From: Liolophura sinensis
Lineage: Eukaryota > Mollusca > Polyplacophora > Chitonida > Chitonidae
Assembly (NCBI RefSeq): GCF_032854445.1
Contig: NC_088302.1
Span: 3,090,023 to 3,154,022 of the forward strand
Direction: 5' to 3'
DNA length: 64,000 nt
Positions 11,563 to 24,905 of the stretch are shown here, in pieces. How positions within the stretch are numbered: position 1 is the stretch's first letter; the number at the start of each line of letters is the position of its first letter. The notes beneath the pieces are model-generated. The model had not been told where the DNA came from. It worked only from the letters and a program-made list of their open reading frames with translations, and did not search any database. The position numbers were made by a program, and so were the translations under genes.

Positions 11563-13155
11563 CAAAAACATGCTTTAATAAACATCAACATGCGAAAAGG
11601 TTGAAGAATTACAATAATGCTGGATGCATCTACAATGTACGTTTTCAATACCTTGAAAGTATTACTGTACTAGTAGTACACAGGAAAGATTTGCACACCA
11701 TACAGATGGAAGCCAGACCAGTGCAGTCTTCAGTGAACCCTGACACTGGCCAGGTGAAAAGCAAAACAAGCGTCCTCAAGGACAGACCTGTCACCAAGGC
11801 TCCACGAATTGTGGACGTGTACTGCATATATACAAGTATCTTGCAGTGGCCTACCAAACTAATCTTAAAAGTTCTTAATTTGACTAATGAGGACATAAAT
11901 AATCTCACCCATCGCTAAATACATCATAATGATAATAAATCATTACTAACCACTACACGGCCAATTACTGGCAATTACTTTCATGAAGAGTACTGCAGAA
12001 CACTTGTAATTGTACAGAACATTTGTAGTATGGCACTGGTCTGCATTAGACTGTGTCTCAACAGTCCTAATGCTAAATATTACATCTCCTGCAATATTAT
12101 TTCTAATATCTGAAGTTCATTTACCCAAAACTTCGACCACCTCATTTATGTTATAAACATGAAATCATAGCAATTTTGAGGGGACTATGAGAAATCCAGA
12201 CAATAAAGTTGCACTTTTTATGTTGTCTTATACACATGAAACATGTGGAGAATTCACTACAACATGAAAGAAAGGCCTTAGCTGTGTAGAGATATTTTCT
12301 CAAAACATCAACATCATAACACCTTTTCTTTGTGCAAAGATAATATTACATTCAATCCATTCTCTCTTGTGCTCCTACCCCCCACCCAATCGATGCCCCC
12401 GCTCTCGTCACCTGACAGAACTGTCAGATGCACACAGGAGATGCAGACATGAATCTCATGATGACCTTCACCAGATCAGTACAGCAATCAGTGAGGGAGG
12501 ACACAGCTGCCCACTCCCTTCACATCTTCCTACCCCCCTGAGCTGTTCCCCTAGTCACAGGCTCGCCCTAATTATACCTACATGTACCTGTGGCATTTAA
12601 CAACCTGTCCACCCATGCAACAGCCACTGGTCATCTTCCTGAGGACAGTAATCATTAGCTAGCCTCCTGGATGACAGGACATCCAAACACCAGCTGGAGG
12701 GGAAAATCCCTCTATTTCACAATAACCTTGCACTTTCACAAAGATTAGACTGGAAGAGGGCAAAGGTTTGTTTTCCTGTTCAGATAGACACTTGTATTAT
12801 GATGGTAAGGATGTATAGCCTGTTACTGCTTTTTAAACCACCTCAAATGTTCTCAAGGATCTCTTTAAAAAGCTGTGAATTCTGCGAATTTCTCATCAAT
12901 TACAAGCCATCATAATACTTCTCAGAACATCTCGTCTGATCATCTTTTTAACACCACTATGAATAACATTATGACTTTTCCCCGCTCACATTATTAGACT
13001 TAACGATTCATGTAATATTTACTGACAAACACACATATGTTTAAGCATCAGTATGCATGTATACGAGTACTTTTATGCTAAGTATTTATAAATATTTATC
13101 CCAGTGCAGGTGATGCCTTCCCTCTTTATTCTATCATTGCTCCACATCAGAAATA
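11563..13155. other. Non-coding sequence with two points of note
   Basis: At 11705-11830 a GC-richer patch lies in an open plus frame (11601-11918) with protein-like composition (MEARPVQSSVNPDTGQVKS), but I see no credible splice sites and no family. At 12412-12427 there is a perfect inverted repeat CTGACAG-AA-CTGTCAG, whose TGACAG halves resemble TALE-homeodomain sites. The stretch 12375-12720 is richer in C and G than its surroundings. Confidence 0.4.
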
Positions 13156-13164
13156 TCCTACTTT

Positions 13165-13427
13165 ATTTATTTATCTGATTGGTATTTTACACTGTACTCA
13201 AGAATATTTCACTTATACGACAGTGGCCAGCATTGTGGTGGGAGGAAACCGGGGAGTCCAGGGGAAACTCACTACCATCTGCAGGTTGCTATCAGACCTT
13301 CCAGAGATACGGTCAGAGAGGAAGTCAGCATGAGCTGGACTTGAACTCACATTGACTGCATTGGAGGGAGGTTCTTGGGTTATTACGCCATGCTGGCATG
13401 CTAACCCCCTCGGCCACGGAGGGCCCC
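13165..13427 (-). mobile_element. Near-full-length tRNA-SINE family A with 9-bp target duplication
   Basis: Reads on the minus strand from a tRNA-like head (right end, CGGCCACGGAGGGCCC, the complement of GGGCCCTCCGTGGCCG) to an AAATAAATAAA tail at the left. The direct repeat TCCTACTTT flanks it at 13156-13164 and 13428-13436, which fixes both ends. The B-box region complements GAACTCACATTGACTGC. Substitutions against the copy at 31.7 kb show moderate age. Confidence 0.92.
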
Positions 13428-13436
13428 TCCTACTTT

Positions 13437-14569
13437 TATACCTGTATATATGGATATTTATTTGAGGTACACACACATCCATGGATATAACTAACACTTT
13501 AGTATATACATGTATCTATGTAACAGTAATGTTTTCATAAAGTATATAACATCTATAGCACAACGGTACTTTTTAAAGACCCTATGTAACACAATAAATA
13601 CTACCTACACCAAAGACAAAAAATGCATGATTTCTCGCTGTTTTGACAGCAAGGAGATAAATCTTGGTACACTGCAAGCAAAACAAGACTTGAGGAATAC
13701 AATTTAATAAGGAAATCAATCTGTCATTGTTTGCTTTCCTTAGAGTTTGATATATTTATCAATTTTTCATAACTGACAGGTCTCCAGGTATGTCTACATG
13801 CAAACATTTTGTTTTGTAAAGAGTTATTTTTTCTGCGTTTGACAGAACATATGGAGCTGACAAATATTCCTCACAATTAAGACTTTCAGGAAAAATTATT
13901 CAATAATCTGGACAAAGACCATATGTTTTCATCAAATAAATGGATTAAACCATTACTAAAATGAAAAATTTTCTCATCTATTTTAATTTTTTTTTGGTAA
14001 TCATTTTCCCTGAAGATGTTCATATAGGCACACGTCAGGCGCATGGGTGACCTCCCATTTATCATCGCCAGTTACCTGACCACAACAGGCCAAACAATGA
14101 CAGAAAGACACAGATATTTAATATGAGTAACCATGGTGCTGACAGTGTGCAGATTTGATGAATAGCTTTCATTTCCTCATTCTGCAATCCAATTAGCCTG
14201 GGGTAATAAAGAAAATAAGCAGCACTGGTTCTTGCCAGATACCATTTTATACCTCATCAACTTGACAACCAGAAAACTCAGTTAACACCTCACGCAGAAT
14301 TATACTGATTAATGCTTTGATTGCTGGAAATTTATGATTTCTTTTGACAATAAATGCGACAAACTGGGTATTATCTCTTTTTGCATATAAGTTGTATAAT
14401 AAAAGCGGGAAAACAAGGAAAATTCCATATTCCTTCTAGGAGCCTCACAATGATACTGGAATTGAATTTCTTGATAAATCAATCCAAATCCTTCTGAACA
14501 ATTTAACAAACCACAAATATCAACCTTTACAACACAAAAAAATGACATTATGACATTATCTGCTTGAAG
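13437..14569. other. Non-coding sequence with a possible conserved element
   Basis: No exon recognised. The interval 14040-14240 is compositionally complex, with AACAATG, TGACAG, CCAATTAG and GGTAATAAAG motifs, and looks like a candidate regulatory element rather than random intron. Confidence 0.35.
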
Positions 14570-14668
14570 TAATTACCTGCAAGATGTCATTACCTGCATG
14601 ATGTCATTACCTGCAAGATATCATTACCTGCATGATATCATTACCTGCATCATGACATTACCTGCATC
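14570..14668. repeat. Tandem repeat, 17 bp x about 6
   Basis: Units ATTACCTGCATGATGTC with variants ending GATATC or ATGAC. The order of variants (pairs of each) suggests stepwise duplication. Confidence 0.88.
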
Positions 14669-16199
14669 ATGACATTATAGGTTTGAAGGTACATGTATGT
14701 ATCAACATCCAAAGTTCTACATGATGGACAAGCAGCTTTTGTCAAAAATACATCACAAGGACAAGAAATTATTCAAAAATGAGAAAATTGTTTTTTTTTC
14801 ATCTAGACACAAAACAGCTTTTTGGTAGACTGACTACAAAAGGTGCCCATTTGCAAAGTAATCAAGTCACAATTATTTCGATGAAAAAGGAAACAATGTT
14901 ATGTGAATTGACTTAACGCAGCCATTGCAAACCACATATTTAGCTGTTCTTCCATGTACTTTATGGCCATCACTCCAATAACTTGTATACTCTGTAGATT
15001 GTTAATCTTCCAAACGATAATTGAGACTTCAAAGTACATGCAGCCAAACTATTAAGACATAAATTCTAATCTGTAATCTCATTGGTCAGAAAGCGATTGG
15101 CTGCGGTGAGACGCAGTGCTCTAGTTAAATAAAGCGATGTGAGCCTAGTTCATCTTTTAAATGTGTCCTCGTCTAGATGGTCAAAAACCCATGCCCAAGA
15201 ATAAATAAAACTACTGACCAACTATGGCAGGTCCATAGTTTAATCCTTGCAATAATAGTAAATCTACTTTCTTAAATTTTCTTAAATTTTTCATCTTTCT
15301 TTTTTCATGTAAAAACCAAAACTGAATCTATACTTTCTAAAATTTGATCTAATTTACAAGATGCATATCAAATTTTCATTACCATAGACAATTTTATATA
15401 CAGTGCAGATGTAAGTCTCTCCTGCCCTCCTCCCATCTCCTAAAAAACCTTTTTGCATGCATACGGTCATGACGGCGCAGTAGCAACTTGTGAAAACATT
15501 CTTAAATAAAGTGTTACAAATAGCTTTGCTTATCCAAGAAGAAGTTCAGACATAATCAAAAGTGACTGTGTCAAGTATATGTACTTGGGCAGAGCAGTTC
15601 ACTCCAGGCATTCAACAATAGCCCTACTGCACTTCTAAACTTGATCAATGAACAGTAAAGTGCACATAACCTATCCTTCACACTGTTTCTATTAATGGGT
15701 ACAATCTGGGGTAAAGTGATGAGGGTGCAGTGCAATACTGGGGGGTGGAGACATAAGGTAAAGTAACAGGAATCTAATCAGCCACCTGTATATGCATGTA
15801 CCCATCATGTTCTCCATGCTCTACATTGCGAGACATTTGTATGACCTCCAACTACTCAATAGTTTTTTCAAATTGAAAAAAATTAAATCAATACGCCCCA
15901 TGCCCTACCTATGTGCAAAACGAATACCATTCTTCCCCATTTCCATATAAAAAACAGCCAGTTGTGTGATGATTTTCCACATTAAGTCAAATTATTTATT
16001 TAATTGGTGTTTAAAGTCCTCGGGACTTTCAGCTGCAATAACTGCTCGTTATCATATCACTCTGTCTCCGTCAAATTTTTGACATATCAAATCTTTTAAA
16101 ATAGGCCATTTGCTTAATCAACATTCACTGCAAGCAACATCAACTTGAAGGATGTCGTAGCTAAGGAAATTGCATCTATTCATATACTTTGCTGGTGGA
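14669..16199. other. Non-coding unique sequence
   Basis: No gene recognised. A short stretch near 15991-16010 (TTATTTAATTGGTGTTT) resembles the tail end of SINE family A but does not continue into the element. Confidence 0.45.
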
Positions 16200-16735
16200 G
16201 GAACCAGAGAGAGTCCAGAGGAATCCGTACAGAGCCCAGATGAAACCATATATAGCCCAGAAGAAACCATACAGAGCTTGATAAAACCAGATAGAGCACA
16301 GAGGAAGCTAGACAGAGCTTGATGAAACCAGATAGAGCCCAGAGAAAGCCATACAGAGCCCAGAAAAAACCATACAGAGCTTGATGAAACCAGACAGAGC
16401 CCAGAGAAAGCCATACAGAGCCTAGACAAAACCATACAGAGCTTGATGAAACCAGACAGAGCCCAGCGGAAGCCATACAGAGCCTAGAAGAAACCATACT
16501 GAGCTTGATGAATCCAGACAGAGACCAGGGAAACCCATACAGAGCCCAGAGGAAACCATACAGAGCCCAGAACAAACCATGCAGAGCCTGATGAAACCAG
16601 ATAGAGCCCAGAAGAACCCAGACAGAGCCCAAAGAAACCATACAGGGACCAGATAGAGTCTACAGGACAAAACACAGAGCCGAGTGGAAACCAGACAGAT
16701 TCCAGAGGAAATCAAACAAAGCACATATGGAAGCC
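16200..16735. repeat. Minisatellite, 21 bp x about 25
   Basis: Units alternate between GAGCCCAGAGGAAACCATACA and GAGCTTGATGAAACCAGACAG types. The 21-bp period is seven codons, so overlapping minus-strand frames (LGSVWFHQALYGF pattern, up to 153 codons) are open across it. These hydrophobic pseudo-proteins have no family and should not be annotated as genes. Confidence 0.9.
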
Positions 16736-19091
16736 CCACCCTTCAGCATGATGGAACCTCAAACATCCCTTCTAAACTAAAAGAATAGACAACAAATAAT
16801 ATAATCTTAATTATTTTGGATGGGATCTGTAAAGCTAGGGGCCTTCTGGCTGACAACATTCGCCCTTATAGTGTCAAGAAGAGAGCTAGATCCCACATGT
16901 AAACATTGCTGATATAGTCTTCCTGGTATCAACCACAAAACCAACACACAGCTCCATTCAACAGTGAACAAGCGAAAACTGCATAAACACAAGAGCAATA
17001 AGAAGAAGTTTCTGTTTCATTGTTCCATTCCCGGCCAGAAAGCACCGTAGTACAATGATCCAAACTGTCTAGTAAGATGGTCCACATTGACGAGTATTAT
17101 CAGTGGTATCCTGGCTACACGGACATTATGCCTCAAAGGACACACTCTGAAGGTCATCCTGGAATATATTGGTACCCCAGGCAAAAGTGTCATTTGTAGA
17201 AGGTTACTGATTTGCATGGGCTGAAAAAAGTCTGCACTGAGACTTGCAAAATATGGCTGCGTGGAACTCATGACAGTTTATAATAAACAGATTCAATAGC
17301 TGCTGACAAGCTGTCCTCTCGTGAACTTTGCACTTCTGAATGGTTATATCACACTGACTAAATGCCAGATGGAAATTTGTGATGGTTGACTGATACTACT
17401 ATGTAGTCTCCTACTATCTACTATACACAAATACTTACAGGCTCAAATGGAGTTGATGCAATACTCGAGAATGTTTTACTTATCATATAACAGGTGTCAG
17501 GTAATATTGGCATGATCCCTACAAAAGCACAAGATCTGTGCAAGGAAAACCCATCCCGAAACTAGAAACTTGCTAGGAGAAAGGACTGAAAGCTTTATTT
17601 AAAGACGTCTGTCAAATCATACAATTTGCTATTCCCATTTGCCCATCATAACAATACAGGATCTAACTAGTAACAGTAGATACAACTACATTTCTAAAAT
17701 CTAAAGACAATCCGATAATTCTTTGTTATAAACATCAGTCAATTGTATGCACCAAGATCAAAACTTAGACAAAGTTGTGTCACTGGTTGAAAGAATATCT
17801 GTTTGTTTGTATATAAATTATAATTACAGGTAGCATGTTCTTTGTCCCAGTGTGAGGACTGTTAACTGATGTAACAAAGTTTAATATTGTAGAATGTTGT
17901 GTTTTTAATGAATAACTGTTTCAGTGCTAAAGTAGAAGAAACAGAGAGCTACCCCCTTTCAACAAAAGTTTGATTTAGGCATTTGTTTGCATGTTTTTGT
18001 AGTTCTGTGTGCTTTAACCTCTGATGACTGCACTAAATAAATAATTGTAAACTAATATTACACACGGAGAAAACTTGAATGAAAATAACGACATCCCCTG
18101 AAAGTGCCAGTGGGGATTTTGCTTTAACATGCATGACAGTATACATACACTATCAACACAGATTTTAAGGAAAAGAAAAGATCTATTGTCTCCATTCAGG
18201 TATTTATATGTAAATGCTGGAAGTTATGATATTGATCTACAAACGTCACAGGTAGCTAAATACACTGATAAGATGATGAGGGGCACTGAGATGCTAAAAG
18301 AACAAACGCACAACACATCCAGTCAGAAGCTACAAGGTAATTAGTTCAGCAGTAGTCAAGTCAAAGAATATCTGTTCGGGCAGGATGTTTTGATTGAGGT
18401 ATAAAAAGACTGAAACCCTGTTAAAACAAGGCTTTTGGCAATGGCCATTCTGATTGGTTCAAATCTAGGTGAGTGACATTTGTACTGGAAGTGTTCTCAG
18501 CTCTACATTTCTGTGATCACTGAATTGGGCAGTTTATCTTGAAACTATGAGATCGGGCTCAGCTCAAAGGTCACATGACACTGCCATGGTTATAACCCTG
18601 GACAAATCACTGAGTACATTGGATGTTACAACCAGCCCATTGTTTACAGAGTCTGAAGGCACACACTAGACTGACCCAGCTGACCATACAGTCATTATGG
18701 GACTTTTGCGCCCTAATAGCTATATCCATTTATACTAATGTCGATGAAGGCAATGTAGAACAAGCCATTTCCTGCTTAGACACAAATGGTTGGTGATGGG
18801 GCGATGAAATCTTGATCATAAAGAAGTCTGTCGTTATATACCCTAAATCACGAGCAAATTTGACCACAGACACAGCTAGTGCATGGTTTACAATATTAGA
18901 GGTATTTTATATTTTCTGTGAAGTTTATATGTGCCCCTACCTGAACAATATTACATTGTAGTCTTTCAAATCCTGCAGCATTTGAATATTTTTTTGTGTG
19001 TTTTTCTGATGTTTCATTTTATTATCAGTTTGGATGAGAGTAAAAGAAAAATCACAATCACAAAACAACAACAGTTTTTTCTGTATACATC
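16736..19091. other. Non-coding unique sequence
   Basis: Unique intronic sequence. No exon, RNA or transposon recognised; small open frames at 17017-17271 (minus) and 18129-18344 (plus) show no known motif. Confidence 0.45.
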
Positions 19092-19242
19092 CTGTATTTA
19101 ATTATTTGATTGTGTTTTACACCGTGCTCAAGAATATTTCACTTCAACGACGGCGGCCAGTATTATGGAGGGAGGAAACCAGCCGGAAACCCACGACCAT
19201 CCACAGGTTGCTAACAGATCTTCTCACATACGGCCAGAGAGT
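19092..19242 (-). mobile_element. tRNA-SINE family A, truncated
   Basis: Left end carries TTGATTGTGTTTTACACCGT and TCAAGAATATTTCACTTCAA, then GGCGGCCAGTATTATGGAGG and CACATACGGCCAGAGAG. The tRNA head is missing at the right. Confidence 0.85.
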
Positions 19243-20547
19243 ATATCCTATATGGATTGCATTTCATCTACACGTTGCTATATATTGCCAACACTTTAAA
19301 TCCATGCATCAACAGCTGTAAGTATGGTATATACTTTTATGTAACACTAACAATTTAATTTTGATAATATTAGAAACATTTCCTTCACATATGAAAGAGG
19401 TTCTTGTACATGTATATACCATTACATTTTGGTCCTCTTGCTTATTCAGATAACATGTTGTGATGTTGTTGTTGTTGTTGCAATCTGCCTCATCACCGAC
19501 TCTAAACCTTACGCTCACTGCGGACTGTCTTATTTCAGTATGGTATAATAAACAACAACCAAATAAATAAATATTACACTTCTTATTCCATTTTTATTAT
19601 CACTTTAAACATGCCTTGTTAGACTGACTCTTATCCCGCATAATATTTCATATGTTGATATATTTAATCCATTATATACCACAAGAACAGCTTTCTCATG
19701 GGAGCTAGTAGACAATTTTTCTCAAATTTATTTGCATTCCATTTTAATAATTGTTCTTCTCATATAGCACATATGTTTTATTCCTGCACATTGGAAATTT
19801 ACATGTACATATAAAATCATACTTCAATGAAATAGTCATTTGAGACTCCTGTGAAATTCTGGAGAGCCCATTTCACAAGATACCCCTGGTTCATACATCA
19901 AGTTTACATGTCTACATACGCTCCATTCTATGTACATCTACAATTACCTAGAAGAATTAAACCAGCTGCCGACCATACCAGGTTGTGACGTAAATCGGTT
20001 CTCAGACACAGGACACTACAAAGGGCTGGTGATGTCACAGAATGGAGGGAACAAAAAGTGACCTTTAACCTTCTCCATAGCTGACGCACAGGTGTGTCAA
20101 TGTATCCAGCCTGTAGACCTGTCCCACTAACACAGTGACCCCTATCTTAGATCAGTGGTTGCATGGCTAGGAGCAGCAATAAATCACCCATAGCTACCCT
20201 GACTACATCATAAATCTCTATATTAGGACAAACATAGGTAATATTTTCAGGTCCCTCATTTCATGACACTGACAACACATAACCCATGTCTTACATATAG
20301 ATACATGTACAATATCCCTGTTTGATTGACATCTTACAAGCAATCTTATATTCCTATATAAAAAAGCGATGGCTGGAAATGAGGTTAAGGACAATATCAG
20401 TCTTAAAATATCAGTTTTTTTTGAAGTGTCATATTTACTCCAAGTAAGTATCACATTTTTAAATTTTTGGGAAGACACCTACATATACCTGTATGTTTTA
20501 TCCATGACCATGACAGAATTATCGTCTAAGAAAATTCAGGTAAAAGA
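19243..20547. other. Non-coding unique sequence
   Basis: No gene recognised. Short GTT microsatellite near 19465. Confidence 0.45.
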
Positions 20548-20880
20548 CCTAGGCAGCTGCTGGCCCAGCAGACAACAGAACCCTGAATGATGTGAGCACA
20601 CCAGTGAGACCCTAAACCAGCTATTTGGGCAGCCACTGGGCCAGCAGACAACAGAACCCTGAATGTTGTGAACACACCAGCCTGACCCTAAACCAGCTAC
20701 TTAGGCAGCCACTGGGCCAGCAGACAACAGAACCCTGAATGTTGTGAACACACCAGTTTGACCCAAAACCAGTTACTTAGGCAACCATTGGGCCAGCAGA
20801 CAACATAACCCTGAATGTTGTGAACACAGCAGCGAGACCCTTAACCAGCTACTTAGGCAGCCACTAGGCCAGCAGACAGC
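20548..20880. repeat. Tandem repeat, 76 bp x about 4.3
   Basis: Units run CCAGCAGACAACAGAACCCT, GAATGTTGTGAACACACCAG, then CTTAGGCAGCCACTGGG. The final unit breaks off at CAGCAGACAGCAACCC. Confidence 0.9.
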
Positions 20881-21225
20881 AACCCAAAGAGAGAGATAAG
20901 CTAGGCTCAATCCAGATATCTCTATAGCTTCAAAGTAAACACTAATCAAATTTATGAATACTGTCATCCTCTTTATTTTACACAGCATGTTTTGTAACAT
21001 GATAGCATTGAATAGCTTATTAATAACAAACAGAGCAAGACATTCTTTTACCTGTTAATTAATTTCACAGTCCTGGACAAAACTTACAGGGCTATGACAC
21101 AGTCATGTGAAAGTTCTCATGTTGATCTTCAACCTGAAGAATTTTTCATGTGGAAAACTCAAAACTACACCAAATTCAAACAATTTTTATGTTGCACAGG
21201 AATATATTGTTACACTACACAAACT
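20881..21225. other. Non-coding unique spacer
   Basis: AT-rich spacer between two arrays; nothing recognised. Confidence 0.45.
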
Positions 21226-23870
21226 TTACATATAATACAGTTGGGCAGCTCCAGTCTGTGATGTGAGGTTCAGAAATTTACATATAATACAGTTGAGCAG
21301 CTCCAGTCTGTGATGTGAGGTTCAGAAATTCACATACAATACGGCTGAGCAGCTCCAGTCTGTGATGTGAGGTTCAGAAATTTACATATAATACGGCTGA
21401 GCAGCTCCAGTCTGTAATGTGAAGTTCAGAAATTCACATACAATACAACTGAGCAGCTCCAGTCTGTGATGTGAGGTTCAGAAATTTACATACAATACAG
21501 CTGAGCAGCTCCAATCTGTGATGTGAGGTTCAGAAATTCACATACAATACGGCTGAGCAGCTCCAGTCTGTGATGTGAGGTTCAGAAATGTATGTATAAT
21601 ACAGCTGAGCAGCTCCAGTCTGTGATGTGAGGTTCAGAAATTTACATATAATACAGTTGAGCAGCTCCAGTCTGTGATGTGAGGTTCAGAAATTCACATA
21701 CAATACAACTGAGCAGCTCCAGTCAGTGATGTGAGGTTCAGAAATGTACATACAATACAGCTGAGCAGCTCCAGTCTGTGATGTGAGGTTCAGAAATTCA
21801 CATACAATACGGCTGAGCAGCTCCAGTCTGTGATGTGAGGTTCAGAAATTTACATATAATACAGCTGAGCAGCTCCAATCTGTAATGTGAGGTTCAGAAA
21901 TTTACATACAATACAGTTGAGCAGCTCCAGTCTGTGATGTGAGGTTCAGAAATGTACATACAATATGGCTGAGCAGCTCCAGTCAGTGATGTGAGGTTCA
22001 GAAATTCACATACAATACAGTTGAGCAGCTCCAGTCTGTGATGTGAGGTTCAGAAATGTACATACAATACAGCTGAGCAGCTCCAGTCAGTGATGTGAGG
22101 TTCAGAAATGTACATACAATACAGCTGAGCAGCTCCAGTCTGTGATGTGAGGTTCAGAAATTTACATATAATACGGCTGAGCAGCTCCAGTCTGTGATGT
22201 GAGGTTCAGAAATTTACATACAATACAGCTGAGCAGCTCCAGTCTGTGATGTGAGGTTCAGAAATATACATACAATACGGCTGAGCAGCTCCAGTCTGTG
22301 ATGAGAGGTTCAGAAATTTATATATAATACGGCTGAGCAGCTCCAGTCTGTGATGTGAGGTTCAGAAATATACATACAATACGGCTGAGCAGCTCCAGTC
22401 TGTGATGTGAGGTTCAGAAATTTACATATAATACGGCTGAGCAGCTCCAGTCTGTGATGTGAGGTTCAGAAATTTACATATAATACAGTTGGGCAGATCC
22501 AGTCTGTGATGTGAGGTTCAGAAATTTACATATAATACAGCTGAGCAGCTCCAGTCTGTGATGTGAGGTTCAGAAATGTACATACAATACGGCTGAGCAG
22601 CTCCAGTCTTTGATGTGAGGTTCAGAAATGTACATACAATACGGCTGAGCAGCTCCAGTCTGTGATGAGAGGTTCAGAAATTTACATATAATACGGCTGA
22701 GCAGCTCCAGTCTGTGATGTGAGGTTCAGAAATATACATACAATACGGCTGAGCAGCTCCAGTCTGTGATGTGAGGTTCAGAAATTTACATATAATACGG
22801 CTGAGCAGCTCCAGTCTGTGATGTGAGGTTCAGAAATATACATACAATACGGCTGAGCAGCTTCAGTCTGTGATGTGAGGTTCAGAAATTTACATATAAT
22901 ACAGTTGGGCAGATCCAGTCTGTGATGTGAGGTTCAGAAATTTACATATAATACAGGTGAGCAGCTCCAGTCTGTGATGTGAGGTTCAGAAATGTACATA
23001 CAATACGGCTGAGCAGCTCCAGTCTGTGATGTGAGGTTCAGAAATGTACATACAATACGGCTGAGCAGCTCCAATCTGTGATGTGAGGTTCAGAAATGTA
23101 CATACAATACAGCTGAGCAGCTCCAGTCAGTGATGTGAGGTTCAGAAATATACATATAATACGGCTGAGCAGCTCCAGTCTGTGATGAGAGGTTCAGAAA
23201 TTTACATATAATACAGTTGAGCAGATCCAGTCTGTGATGTGAGGTTCAGAAATTTACATATAATACAGGTGAGCAGCTCCAGTCTGTGATGTGAGGTTCA
23301 ATAAATTTACATATAATACAGCTGAGCAGCTCCAGTCTGTGATGAGAGGTTCAGAAATTTACATATAATACAGTTGAGCAGATCCAGTCTGTGATGTGAG
23401 GTTCAGAAATTTACATATAATACAGGTGAGCAGCTCCAGTCTGTGATGTGAGGTTCAATAAATTTACATATAATACAGCTGAGCAGCTCCAGTCTGTGAT
23501 GTGAGGTTTAGAAATTTACATATAATACAGCTGAGCAGCTCCAGTCAGTGATAAGAGGTTCAGAAATTTACATACAATACAACTGAGCAGCTCCAGTCTG
23601 TGATGTGAGGTTTAGAAATATACATATAATACGGCTGAGCAGCTTCAGTCTGTGATGTGAGGTTTAGAAATTTACATACAATACAGCTGAGCAGCTCCAG
23701 TCAGTGATAAGAGGTTCAGAAATTTACATACAATACAACTGAGCAGCTCCAGTCTGTGATGAGAGGTTCAGAAATTTACATACAATACAGCTGAGCAGCT
23801 CCAGTCTGTGATGTGAGGTTCAGAAATGTACATATAATACAGCTAAGCAGTCTGTGATGTAAGGTATAGA
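21226..23870. repeat. Satellite-like array, 52 bp x about 51
   Basis: Units ATTTACATATAATACAGCTG, AGCAGCTCCAGTCTGTGATG, TGAGGTTCAGAA. Variant markers repeat at multiples of the period. GGGCAGATCC occurs at 22491 and again at 22907, 416 bp (8 units) apart; GCAGATCCAG occurs at 23221 and 23378, 157 bp (3 units plus the extra base in TTCAATAAA) apart. This is higher-order structure produced by unequal exchange. The array is stop-rich and has no coding appearance. Confidence 0.96.
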
Positions 23871-24559
23871 ATTTGACCAATTAACAAAAGTCTGCAGCTC
23901 TTTACCATAATTTACCTACTTCATCAAGCATATTAACTGAGCTCTGACATGTACACAGCCCTCCATACACAGTGTGGACTGGAGAGGCCAATCCCCCAAC
24001 AACAATGTCGCACTGAACAGTCAGTGACATGGCTTCACATGGACAGCATTGACGTCAGCAAATCTGACTTCATATAATCATCAATAAGACAAAAGGATGC
24101 ATTCATACAGCATCGTCATGGATACAGCATGAAGCACTGGGACAAAATTAGATGGCTTAACATGATGGGTCTGTGTTTTTGATGAACAAACAATAAAGTG
24201 CTAAGAAGTCAGGGGCAAACTCATTAATGGCTCCATCATGAATGGTACTATGAAAGACCAATAGACAAAAACACACACATCTACGTATGTCATGCACAGC
24301 TGGCTAAAGAAATCCCTCATAAACTACGCTTTGTACTGCATCTTACTTTATTTGGTATAATTTCTCATTTTGCATCCTTGTATTAAAACACCAGACATTT
24401 TTCAGTATTCAATATGACACTATTAACCTGTCATATTATTTTACATACAGATGTGTTATCAGTTTGCACATAAAATCCAAGGTAGAATCCTCTATTTACA
24501 CATAACTATCGCCACAATATGGCTGAAAAACTGCCCATGTGGCCATAATCATTCGTTCT
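23871..24559. other. Non-coding unique sequence
   Basis: No exon or element recognised. Confidence 0.45.
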
Positions 24560-24760
24560 ATTTAACTGATTTGATTAGGGGCTCAAATATTACAAGCATT
24601 TCACTGATCAGCTTTTGATCTAACCAGATCAAACCTTATCCACGAACTCACTGATCTTTGCTCGGTGTCTGAAAAACTACTGGGGATAATGCATCAGCAC
24701 CAGCCCCAGCAAGAGTTGGATTTGAACCTGTGACCCCACTGATCAAGGAGCTGTTACATG
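24560..24760 (-). mobile_element. Probable tRNA-derived SINE of a third family (diverged)
   Basis: On the minus strand there is a perfect B-box-like GGTTCAAATCC (plus-strand GGATTTGAACC near 24719), followed by AACTCTTGCTGGGGCTGG. This phrase parallels the CAGCTCATGCTGG that follows the B box in family A. The body contains a GATC-rich palindromic patch (GATCAGCTTTTGATC near 24607). Boundaries are approximate and no target duplication was found. Confidence 0.45.
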
Positions 24761-24815
24761 TGTAGACCTGCAGCAAGAGAGATGCCTGATCAGACAATGA
24801 CTTCATTCCCTATAT

Positions 24816-24905
24816 TTGTACACTAACAGCATTGATGTATGTGTACACTAACAGCATTGATGTATGTGTACACTAACAGCATTGATGTATGTGTACACTT
24901 CAGCA
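24816..24905. repeat. Tandem repeat, 25 bp x about 3.4
   Basis: Units TGTACACTAACAGCATTGAT plus GTATG; nearly identical copies. Confidence 0.9.

Noticed and set aside
15991-16020. Another family A SINE copy
   Set aside because: Only about 17 bases match the tail end; the sequence then departs from the family.
16118-16739. Hydrophobic minus-strand frames up to 153 codons
   Set aside because: The 21-bp array gives seven-residue repeats in several frames; they look membrane-like only by composition.
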